Shown here piece by piece: positions 7,681 through 14,078 of a stretch of DNA of 16,506 bases; position 1 is the first letter of the stretch; every line of letters begins with the position of its first letter. A program made the position numbers and the translations under genes. This DNA comes from REEB481 sp044360435 (GTDB lineage Bacteria; Bacteroidota; Bacteroidia; NS11-12g; UBA955): NCBI GenBank assembly GCA_044360435.1, contig JBIKKI010000046.1, forward strand, positions 1-16,506. Direction: 5' to 3'. Under the pieces are notes generated by a model. It was not told the origin of the DNA. It saw nothing but the letters and a program-made list of their open reading frames with translations, and ran no database searches.

Positions 7681-7712
7681 TTTGGTGTCGATGTTGCTGT
7701 TGGTTACTTTTG
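7681..7712 (+). promoter_or_regulatory. Bacteroidota-type promoter for the Met-rich secreted protein
   Basis: TTTG (7681-7684), a 20-nt spacer and TACTTTTG (7705-7712) match TTTG-N19-21-TAnnTTTG exactly. The box ends 4 nt before the ATG at 7717, so the predicted transcript has essentially no 5' leader. Confidence 0.6.
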
Positions 7713-7716
7713 GAAT

Positions 7717-8880
7717 ATGCGAAAACTGTTCAGCTTCTTTCTGACCTTCATCACATGTTCCACCCTCTGGGCCCAGCAACCGGGCAGTGCACCTGCGAGC
7801 ACTGAACTTTACTACGATTGGCAACCAAACAAAACCTACCGTTTCCGCGTGGTGAGCACGGATCAATTTACGACTTCTGCCATGGGCATGAATCTGAAGG
7901 ATCAATACAGGACCGAACTTGATTTTGGAATTTATGTGGTTAGCGTGGACGCAACAGGTACCGCTTCAGTGCAGTTGTATATCACCAATTACCTCGTCAA
8001 GAATGCGTACAGTGCAGTAGTAGCGGACTTAAGGAGCATCCCTCCAAGGTTGTTGTTTGTGCCCTGCACGGTAGACAGGCTGGGCCATTTCGATTTCGAC
8101 AAGAAACTGATGCTGATTACCGCAAGTGGTGGACAGGTTTTGTCGATGGAGCCGGACAGCATCGCGCAAATGCCTCCCGACATAGAAAAGCCACGTTGGG
8201 TTCAGGCGCATGCCGAATTCCTTTCATCCGGTATGTTGAAAACAGGATACGTACCGGCAAAATTGGGTTCAGCCAGAAGAATACAGATTAAAGAAAACGA
8301 GAGGACCGAAAAGATTCCGGTATTTCCCTACGATTGCCTCAGCGCCATGGCCATGCCCGAAGGTGCGGTACAAACCAACGACCAGGTAAATATGCAAAGT
8401 GGTTTCTATGAAACCACCGTGCGCGTAAACTCCATAGATGCGCAATGGGCCAATTTGGAACTGACCATGTTGACCGATACCAGCAACGACATGTTCGAAG
8501 GGAAGATGAACGCTGTTTCCGGAGATGGCAACCAACAATTTGGTTTCAGCAATAACCCGGCGGGAAGTGGATTTCCCGGCGCAGGACAAATGCCTCAGAT
8601 GCCTGATTTGTCGGGTATGATGGGCATGGGTGGTGCGCCGCCTTCAGGCTCCAATCCGGCGAAACCTTTTGAAAGCCAGATGCAGTTGAGCGGCGATGAC
8701 CGGCAAATGTTCGATATGATGCGCGGCTCCATGCCGGTACTCGATGTGCGGCTGAAAACCCAATTCGATCATGTGAACCACATGTTTCAACGAGTGGGTG
8801 GAACCGTAAAAACAGAAATGCAGATGCCGGGGTTTTCTATGAAGACCAACAGCGATGTGCAGTTTGCGCGCATGCCTTAA
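7717..8880 (+). CDS. Secreted protein of unknown function with a Met-rich segment
   Basis: 387 residues. MRKLFSFFLTFITCSTLWAQ is a signal peptide with probable cleavage after Ala19 or Gln20. The body (about 29-265) looks like alternating beta strands, starting LYYDWQPNKTYRFRVVSTDQ, and reads like other Bacteroidota exported beta-sheet proteins, but I do not recognise the family with confidence. Residues 288-340 are rich in Met, Gly and Pro (QMPQMPDLSGMMGMGG), followed by a further strand-like region. An open frame extends 34 codons upstream, but the signal peptide and the promoter fix the start at 7717. Its stop codon overlaps the stop of the convergent lipoprotein gene within a TTAA palindrome (8877-8880). 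Likely periplasmic or outer-membrane facing; function unknown. Confidence 0.8.
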   Translation: MRKLFSFFLTFITCSTLWAQQPGSAPASTELYYDWQPNKTYRFRVVSTDQFTTSAMGMNLKDQYRTELDFGIYVVSVDATGTASVQLYITNYLVKNAYSAVVADLRSIPPRLLFVPCTVDRLGHFDFDKKLMLITASGGQVLSMEPDSIAQMPPDIEKPRWVQAHAEFLSSGMLKTGYVPAKLGSARRIQIKENERTEKIPVFPYDCLSAMAMPEGAVQTNDQVNMQSGFYETTVRVNSIDAQWANLELTMLTDTSNDMFEGKMNAVSGDGNQQFGFSNNPAGSGFPGAGQMPQMPDLSGMMGMGGAPPSGSNPAKPFESQMQLSGDDRQMFDMMRGSMPVLDVRLKTQFDHVNHMFQRVGGTVKTEMQMPGFSMKTNSDVQFARMP

Positions 8881-9479
8881 AGCGGCTTCACCACAAAGGC
8901 CCAGATTTTCATCTTCACATCCACACCGCTGGTATAGCTTTGATTCCGCAGGCCAATGGTCACGGTTCGGTTTGATTCCAGCGGCGTATCAAATATGTCG
9001 ATGTATTTATCGTGTACATTCTTCGACTGTGGCTTGCTGATAAAGGCGCGGAATTCATCGTTTTTGAAGCTGAAACTGTCTTGCTGACCGGGTTCCAGAA
9101 TGAACAGGTCGGCATTTGCTGTGCCGGCCGTTACCACGGGAATAGACGAGATTAACCCCCAGGCGTAAGCCACGAACGGATCTTCAGTTAAGGCTGCTGC
9201 TGCTGCAGGAAGAGCGACCTTGGCCAATTCAGAAACCGGCTCCGGACCTGCGCCCATCCAATAGGCCCAATAAACGGTGCGCGGCGGCAGCGTGAAGCTG
9301 CGTGTAATGATGGATTTATTGGAAAAGCCGGCAGTACTTCTCGCACCGAGTCGGAAGGTTTCTTCGACCAGTTCATAAGGCTCCACATAATCGTTGTAAA
9401 CCACGGGTTCGGGTTCTTTAGAACAAGAATGCAAACTCAGGAGCAAGATGGGCAAGGTGGTGTACAAAAGCGTCTTCAT
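8877..9479 (-). CDS. Lipoprotein of unknown function coupled to the CDC-like pore-former
   Basis: 200 residues. MKTLLYTTLPILLLSLHSC is a lipoprotein signal with Cys19 lipidated. The acidic stretch after it (KEPEPVVYNDYVEPYELVEE) is followed by a region that looks like a beta-sandwich: FTLPPRTVYWAYWMGAGPEP, a hydrophobic Ala-rich stretch (about 85-118; ALPAAAAALTED, VAYAWGLISSIP), and a strand-turn-strand end (TIGLRNQSYTSGVDVKMKIW). I do not recognise a named family. The ATG overlaps the TGA of the upstream CDC-like gene (ATGA at 9479-9476), which strongly suggests coupled translation and a shared job; MFMKT at 9485 is the alternative start. Possible roles, all inferred: immunity factor that blocks the pore on the producer, assembly partner, or receptor-binding subunit. 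The 3' end overlaps the convergent gene by 4 nt. Confidence 0.8.
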   Translation of the reverse strand: MKTLLYTTLPILLLSLHSCSKEPEPVVYNDYVEPYELVEETFRLGARSTAGFSNKSIITRSFTLPPRTVYWAYWMGAGPEPVSELAKVALPAAAAALTEDPFVAYAWGLISSIPVVTAGTANADLFILEPGQQDSFSFKNDEFRAFISKPQSKNVHDKYIDIFDTPLESNRTVTIGLRNQSYTSGVDVKMKIWAFVVKPL

Positions 9480-10600
9480 AAACATTCGCGTACTTTGTAG
9501 CTGGTGCCTGTATGGGTAATCAGGGGCGAATTGTCGCCAAGGTAACGCGCCTCATAGCTCACTGGAACGCAACCGTTCCGGTGGTTGAACTGGGCGCCCT
9601 CGTCAATAAACCGATGCAAATCGTCCAGTGTTCTGATGCTGTAGGCCGGTCCCGGAGCTGCTTCCACGGTAAGCTGCAGGTCGGATACAATTTTGCGCTG
9701 TGTGGCCGTCATATTGGCTTCAAATCCGTTCAGGAACAGGTCAATGCTCGTTTTTACCTCGCGTTGGCTGAAGGATGAAACCGCCCGAACCAAGGCAATC
9801 CTACCATAAGAAACCGACGAAATATAGGCCGGAGGGTTGTCGCTGGAAACCACCCGTTTCAGGTCGTTTACCTGAATTCCGGCGCCAAAAAAACCTGCCG
9901 GATTCGTGGGATACTGCGCGTTTACATTGAAATATACCTGCTTTACATAGAGGTAGAGTGTGGTTAGTCCATTGGTATTGATGTACTGGAAGCGACTTCC
10001 AAGGCCGCCCGCCAGGAAGTTCACATTCAGTCCGATGTCCAGCAAACCCTGTTCGGTGGTGTAAGAAATCTGGGTATTCTGGTAGGTGTATAATGGCGGC
10101 ATAAACCAGAAGTAGGGCGACTTTTTATTGAGTGTCTGCTGGTAGCTGTTGTTGTCTGGTTGGTCAAGGTTGAAGCCTGTTGAGCCTTGACTTCCAAGAA
10201 TGGTAAAACTCATGCGGTCACGTGGGAAGGCGCCAATACTGATCAGGCGGGCCTGATCCCTGAGGTATTTTCCCTGAACTACATTTCCCGGCCAAAGGTC
10301 GGCTTTGTCTTCAGTGTAGAAATAGTCGAAGCTCTGGATGCGCTGGATTCGGTCAACCATGTAGGTGGTGCAGGGAACGGGCGTTCCGTTCACCAGAATC
10401 TGCTCCACGGCCGTATCGCGATAGCGTATGCTGTTGGCAGGTGGCGGTGTGGGAGTGCCCAGTACGTCGATGGTGCTGTTGATGTCGCCCGAAGGTTTCA
10501 CCGGTTCTTTATCTTTCTTGCAGGAAGGAAGGATGAGCATAAGCGCGAAAGGCATCCATAAACGCAAGTTCGGGTTTGGTGAGAATAGCGGGAAGCGCAT
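9476..10600 (-). CDS. CDC-like (thiol-activated cytolysin family) lipoprotein without domain 4
   Basis: 374 residues. The export signal ends in the lipobox ILPSC, with Cys27 lipidated. The remainder follows the cholesterol-dependent cytolysin (CDC) core: FDYFYTEDKADLWPGNVVQG (91-110), a strand before the first membrane-hairpin region, LLDIGLNVNFLAGGLGSRFQ (186-205), LYLYVKQVYFNVNAQYPTNP (215-234), the family signature SSVSYGRIALVRAVSS (261-276), EVKTSIDLFL, and FIDEGAQFNHRNGCVPVSYE followed by ARYLGDNS. In classical CDCs this last block ends domain 3, and the cholesterol-binding domain 4 with its Trp-rich undecapeptide follows. Here the protein stops about 15 residues later, so domain 4 is absent. 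This fits the 'short' CDC-like proteins described in Bacteroidota, reported to act with a longer partner; no long partner is in the window. First gene of a two-gene operon. ATG 10555 is an alternative start that also keeps the lipobox. Confidence 0.85.
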   Translation of the reverse strand: MRFPLFSPNPNLRLWMPFALMLILPSCKKDKEPVKPSGDINSTIDVLGTPTPPPANSIRYRDTAVEQILVNGTPVPCTTYMVDRIQRIQSFDYFYTEDKADLWPGNVVQGKYLRDQARLISIGAFPRDRMSFTILGSQGSTGFNLDQPDNNSYQQTLNKKSPYFWFMPPLYTYQNTQISYTTEQGLLDIGLNVNFLAGGLGSRFQYINTNGLTTLYLYVKQVYFNVNAQYPTNPAGFFGAGIQVNDLKRVVSSDNPPAYISSVSYGRIALVRAVSSFSQREVKTSIDLFLNGFEANMTATQRKIVSDLQLTVEAAPGPAYSIRTLDDLHRFIDEGAQFNHRNGCVPVSYEARYLGDNSPLITHTGTSYKVRECL

Positions 10601-10618
10601 ATTGGTAGCTGCTGATTA

Positions 10619-10653
10619 CAAAGATGCAGTTCAGTGGCCAAAATCGGGCCAAA
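10619..10653 (-). promoter_or_regulatory. Candidate promoter of the CDC-like operon
   Basis: CATCTTTG (10626-10619, one mismatch from TAnnTTTG) is preceded, 23 nt upstream on the minus strand, by TTTG (10653-10650). The spacer is at the long end of what is accepted. It leaves an untranslated leader of roughly 13 nt before ATG 10600. Confidence 0.35.
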
Positions 10654-10755
10654 TCCGAAGGTGGCCTCAAACCGGTCGTCAGGGTTCGGGTTGACGCAGG
10701 TCATGATGACCTGATTGTGTTGGGATGAACTTCGTGCGCATCATTTTTATTTTTT

Positions 10756-11199
10756 ATGAAGAAGCAAGCAGAAATCCGAAGACTGGGCGTGTATCTGAAT
10801 CGTTTGAGGGCAACGTTTTACTATCCGGATTCGGGAAGTGATGCGCTCACGCATATGCCATCGGGCATAGAGGGCCGGGTGCGTTACGCCGGAGAAACGA
10901 CCAATCAGATTTTGGTGGGTAATAACCGCAGCACCAATAATGAACACCACAAACACAACAAGGAAGCAGATGGCCTCAGGGCGTATTTCAAGCAACTTTT
11001 TCTCAAAACAGAACCCTATCATGATGTTTATGTATTGGGACCCCGCATTTTGCTGCATCAGTTTGAAAACTTCCTGAACGAAAATGGAAAGCATGGGCCA
11101 CGGCGGCATGTAGTTTTTCAGGAAAGCGATAAGCTGACGGACAATGAATTCCGTGCTGCGGTGCGCAAGCATTTTGCGGGCGAGCGACAAGCCGACTGA
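10756..11199 (+). CDS. Small eRF1-domain-like ('host attachment'-related) protein
   Basis: 147 residues, apparently cytoplasmic (no signal or membrane segment). The order of blocks matches a widespread family of about 140-residue Bacteroidota proteins distantly related to eRF1 domain 2/3 and archaeal/bacterial release-factor-like proteins: GVYLNRLRATFY, GIEGRVRYAGE, a charged middle (NNEHHKHNKEADGLRAYFKQ), VYVLGPRILLHQFENFL and ESDKLTDNEFRAAVRKHF. In better-known members the first block reads roughly GVWIDHRKA; here Asp and His are replaced (Leu-Asn-Arg), so this copy is divergent. Family assignment is from memory of the pattern, not a search. Expressed divergently from the CDC-like operon with 155 bp between them. 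It ends 2 nt before the stop of the convergent esterase-family gene. Function unknown; ribosome-associated or stress roles are speculation. Confidence 0.7.
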   Translation: MKKQAEIRRLGVYLNRLRATFYYPDSGSDALTHMPSGIEGRVRYAGETTNQILVGNNRSTNNEHHKHNKEADGLRAYFKQLFLKTEPYHDVYVLGPRILLHQFENFLNENGKHGPRRHVVFQESDKLTDNEFRAAVRKHFAGERQAD

Positions 11200-11201
11200 A
11201 C

Positions 11202-12518
11202 CTACATTCCCCAGGGGAAGGTTTCGGGAATTTGCATGCCATCCGGTTCCACGTGCATGGCGTGAAGTTTGCTCGTCTGGTCCAGATACACGAAAGCTTC
11301 GTAGCGCATGGGGATGACACTGGGTACATAATTGCCGGGGAATTCGTGGCCGGGGTGATACACCACGCCGATGGCCCGGTGGAGGATGGGTTTCCTCAGC
11401 AGCGGTGCTGTAGCCATTTGATCTGTCAGGAGGAAGGCGTCTTTCCCAACATATTCATGTAGGAATTGCTCCCAGGTTCCGGCCGGGGCGTATGGTACGG
11501 ACATGTGGCGCATGATACCACCCCAGCGGTCGGCGGCGCAGACTGTGCCTCCATTGGTGCCAAAGCCGATGCGGAAGACGCCGAGGTCTGCGTGTTCTTC
11601 CATCACCAGTTGTCCCAGACTTATCATTCCTTCCATGGCCATATCCGTAGCGCGGGCATCACCGATATGCGTATTGTGTTGCCAAACAATGGCTTTAGCC
11701 TCCGGGCCGTGGTGTTTCATCAGCAGGTTCAGGGTATCGTTCATGTGGCGGTCGCGGATGTTCCAGGATGCCGGGCCGGTTCCCACCATGGTGCGGTAAT
11801 AGCGCTCTGCATTCACGGCAATGCGGGCGTTCTGCTCCGCCTGCAAACCCGCCTCGGGGTTGGTGTTGTAGTCTGCTTTGCGCAACATCATGGCCTGCAG
11901 CAGTTCTGCGGCTTCACGGGCGCAAGAGTGGTGTTTGCTGCGGTTGCCGAGCGCATACCCGTAACCTTCATGGGCGCCGTATCGGTCGAAGCACTGCGCC
12001 AAATCAGCCACCAGTTTCTGTGCATCGGGATCGGCGCGGTTCAGGTAGCGATCAAGGTATTCCAGCGATTCCTGCAGGCTGTAGACATCCAGACCGTAAA
12101 TACCCACTCGGTGATCTGGTGGTTTTAAGGCGTTAAAGCGCTTCAGCCATTCGGCCAGGGCAGCCGTTTCCCAGTTTGCCCACATCCAGGTAGGCCAGCG
12201 GCGAAAGGTGTGCAGCAGGTCTGCCGCAATGACGGAATCTTCCTTTCTTCCTTTAACAAAGTCGTTGATGTGTTGGAAGTCTGGCCAATCGCCTTCCACA
12301 GCAATAAATGAGAAGTTCTTTTCGGCAATCAGCCTGCGCGTAAGTTGGCTGCGCCAGGTGTAGAACTCGTGGGTGCCATGAGTGGATTCTCCCAACAATA
12401 CAAAACGCGCTTCACCGATGGCATTGATGAGCGCATCCAGATCTCCCGGTTTGTTTAGGGGATGTGCTGAGTCCTGTACCTGAACGGCAGTATCATTCCA
12501 ATCTTCCTGATAAAACAT
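11202..12518 (-). CDS. Erythromycin-esterase family protein (EreA/EreB-like fold)
   Basis: 438 residues. Family motifs are FVLLGESTHGTHEFYTWR (39-56, with Glu44 and His47), IAVEGDWPD (Glu75), GLDVYSLQESLEYL, WNIRDRHMNDTLN, and IVWQHNTHIGDARAT with two further histidines. These are the blocks that carry the active-site Glu and His residues in EreB. True Ere enzymes hydrolyse the macrolide lactone ring, but most members of this large family are not resistance enzymes, so the substrate here is unknown and macrolide resistance should not be assumed. It has no signal peptide and is probably cytoplasmic. The frame is open 20 codons further upstream, but that stretch (PEARQIPNFAH) looks like translated leader; ATG 12518 is preferred, 13 nt after TACGTTTT (one mismatch from TAnnTTTG). 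Monocistronic. Confidence 0.87.
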   Translation of the reverse strand: MFYQEDWNDTAVQVQDSAHPLNKPGDLDALINAIGEARFVLLGESTHGTHEFYTWRSQLTRRLIAEKNFSFIAVEGDWPDFQHINDFVKGRKEDSVIAADLLHTFRRWPTWMWANWETAALAEWLKRFNALKPPDHRVGIYGLDVYSLQESLEYLDRYLNRADPDAQKLVADLAQCFDRYGAHEGYGYALGNRSKHHSCAREAAELLQAMMLRKADYNTNPEAGLQAEQNARIAVNAERYYRTMVGTGPASWNIRDRHMNDTLNLLMKHHGPEAKAIVWQHNTHIGDARATDMAMEGMISLGQLVMEEHADLGVFRIGFGTNGGTVCAADRWGGIMRHMSVPYAPAGTWEQFLHEYVGKDAFLLTDQMATAPLLRKPILHRAIGVVYHPGHEFPGNYVPSVIPMRYEAFVYLDQTSKLHAMHVEPDGMQIPETFPWGM

Positions 12519-12610
12519 AATAAAACCATAAAACGTATGGGCGAAGTTCGGAATTTGGCGGGCCTCAGGCCTTGCCACAGGTCATAAATAGGGCAGGAAT
12601 ACAACAGCCT

Positions 12611-13459
12611 TTAATCTTCGGCAATCAGACGAATACCCTCATCATCGATCTGGATGAGTTGCTTTTTGTACAGGGTTCCAACCGATTTCTTCCAGAGTTT
12701 TTTACTCATGCCAAACGCAGCATAAATAGCATCTGGTTCGCTGTGGTCGGTAAAAGGCATGAAGCCGCCGGCCTGCTTCAGTTTTACCAGGATTTCGCTA
12801 CTGCTGTCCTGCACCGATTCATAACCTGAGGGTCGGATGCTCAGGTCAATTTTACCGTCTTCCCTGATCTGGGCGATATAACCTTTCACATGGTCGCCAA
12901 TGTTCAAGGGAGCGAATACCTGATTGAAGTAGAGCAAGCCGGTGAACTCATTGTTCACCACGGCTTTATAACCCAATTCAGATTTTCCATAGATGAACAG
13001 GTCAACTTCAGCGCCAATTGGATACAGCGGCCTTCCCTTGTTCAGGAACTTTTCGATGTGGGCAGAAGCAGCAATACGTCCACTTTTCCCATCGAGGTAC
13101 ACAAAAACCGGATACTTGCGTCCTTCCTTCATCTGCACGGTTTGCTCGCGAAAGGGCACCAGCAGGTCTTTAGCCAGGCCCCAGTTCAGGAATGCGCCAA
13201 ATTTGCTGTTGGAAGTGCATTCAAGGTATGCGCAAGTGCCAACCTGAGCCAGGGCTTGTTCGGTGGTAGCGACCATACGGTCCTCACTGTCGCAATAAAC
13301 AAATACATTCAGGGCATCGCCGATATGTGTCCCTTCAGGAACATATTTTCCGGGCATCAGGATGTCGCCGTACTCGCCTCCGTCCAGGTACACGCCAAAA
13401 TCTACCATGCGTGCCACGCGCAGCTTGTTGTAGCGTCCCGGTTTTAATTCTTCGTTCAT
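12611..13459 (-). CDS. cvfB: CvfB/YitL-like S1 RNA-binding protein
   Basis: 282 residues. Successive OB-fold/S1-like domains: about 1-60 (RYNKLRVARMVDFGVYLDGG, typical CvfB opening), about 68-145 (KFGAFLNWGLAKDLLVPFRE) and about 150-212 (GDHVKGYIAQIREDGKIDLS, a standard S1 end). The C-terminal winged-helix domain follows (about 225-280; GGFMPFTDHSEPDAIYAAFG, MSKKLWKKSVGTLYKK), which is characteristic of this family. CvfB binds RNA and in Staphylococcus affects virulence gene expression; the role in Bacteroidota is unknown. The ATG overlaps the TGA of the DUF502 gene (ATGA, 13459-13456), so translation is coupled. Last gene of the purD operon. Confidence 0.88.
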   Translation of the reverse strand: MNEELKPGRYNKLRVARMVDFGVYLDGGEYGDILMPGKYVPEGTHIGDALNVFVYCDSEDRMVATTEQALAQVGTCAYLECTSNSKFGAFLNWGLAKDLLVPFREQTVQMKEGRKYPVFVYLDGKSGRIAASAHIEKFLNKGRPLYPIGAEVDLFIYGKSELGYKAVVNNEFTGLLYFNQVFAPLNIGDHVKGYIAQIREDGKIDLSIRPSGYESVQDSSSEILVKLKQAGGFMPFTDHSEPDAIYAAFGMSKKLWKKSVGTLYKKQLIQIDDEGIRLIAED

Positions 13460-14076
13460 GATTCTTCTCCTAAGTCAGAAACTCCGCCGCTCAGGATGAA
13501 CTTCATCACTTCAGGTGCGTCTGCTTCCAGGGTTTTCAGTTTGTCTTTGCGCACCATCCATACTTGTCCGGATACGCCATACGAGAAAGGCATATACACG
13601 CCACAGTGGCCGGGCATCTTTATATTTTCGAGGTCGTGGGCAGTGATAAATCCGAGGCGATAAATGCCATCTTGGATTTCCACGCTCACCGGTTCGTTGA
13701 ATTTACGCTTGTCGCCCACAAAAGCTTCGGTCATATCTTTCACCGAGCTGTACACGTGTTTTACTCCCGGGGCGCGTTCCATCAGCGCATCGAACAGTTC
13801 AAACAGCGGGCGCGTGATGAAGCCGGTGGCAAACATGCCCACCAAGGTTATGGTAAGCACAATGATGAGGATGCCGATTCCGGGGATGTGCAGGTTGACA
13901 AAATACTTTTGAATCAGTGCATCGGCCTGGGTGATGAGGGTATAGAGCAGCCAAACCGTGGCGCCAATGGGCAAAACCACCAGCAATCCGCGCAGAAAAT
14001 AGCCCAAGAGGCGGCTCATGGCCTGCCTGAGCGTGAGTTGTCTGCGCAGGTGACGGAGGTGTTTTTCTTGAATCAT
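13456..14076 (-). CDS. DUF502-family inner-membrane protein
   Basis: 206 residues with two transmembrane helices: about 28-48 (GYFLRGLLVVLPIGATVWLL) and about 65-86, preceded by the conserved PGIG. Family blocks in the cytoplasmic or soluble part include PGVKHVYSSVKDMTEAF, GFITAHDL and PFSYGVSGQVWMVRKDKLK, which match DUF502 proteins. Function is not established for the family. It begins 2 nt after the purD stop and overlaps cvfB by 4 nt, so it is the middle of a three-gene operon. The basic N-terminus (HLRHLRRQLTLRQ) is consistent with N-in topology. Confidence 0.9.
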   Translation of the reverse strand: MIQEKHLRHLRRQLTLRQAMSRLLGYFLRGLLVVLPIGATVWLLYTLITQADALIQKYFVNLHIPGIGILIIVLTITLVGMFATGFITRPLFELFDALMERAPGVKHVYSSVKDMTEAFVGDKRKFNEPVSVEIQDGIYRLGFITAHDLENIKMPGHCGVYMPFSYGVSGQVWMVRKDKLKTLEADAPEVMKFILSGGVSDLGEES

Positions 14077-14078
14077 GT

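Noticed and set aside
10747..11190. 147-codon minus-strand frame
   Set aside because: It mirrors the eRF1-like plus-strand gene, which has recognisable conserved blocks; the minus product does not.
11466..12128. 220-codon open frame on the plus strand
   Set aside because: Antisense to the esterase-family gene, whose GESTHGTHEF and HNTHIGDARAT motifs are unambiguous.
11202..12518. Macrolide-resistance gene
   Set aside because: The family match is good, but most relatives of this type are not proven resistance enzymes and nothing in the context points to resistance.
12519..12578. 20-residue N-terminal extension of the esterase-family protein
   Set aside because: The segment has no family similarity and overlaps the promoter-like TACGTTTT; the internal ATG at 12518 is better.
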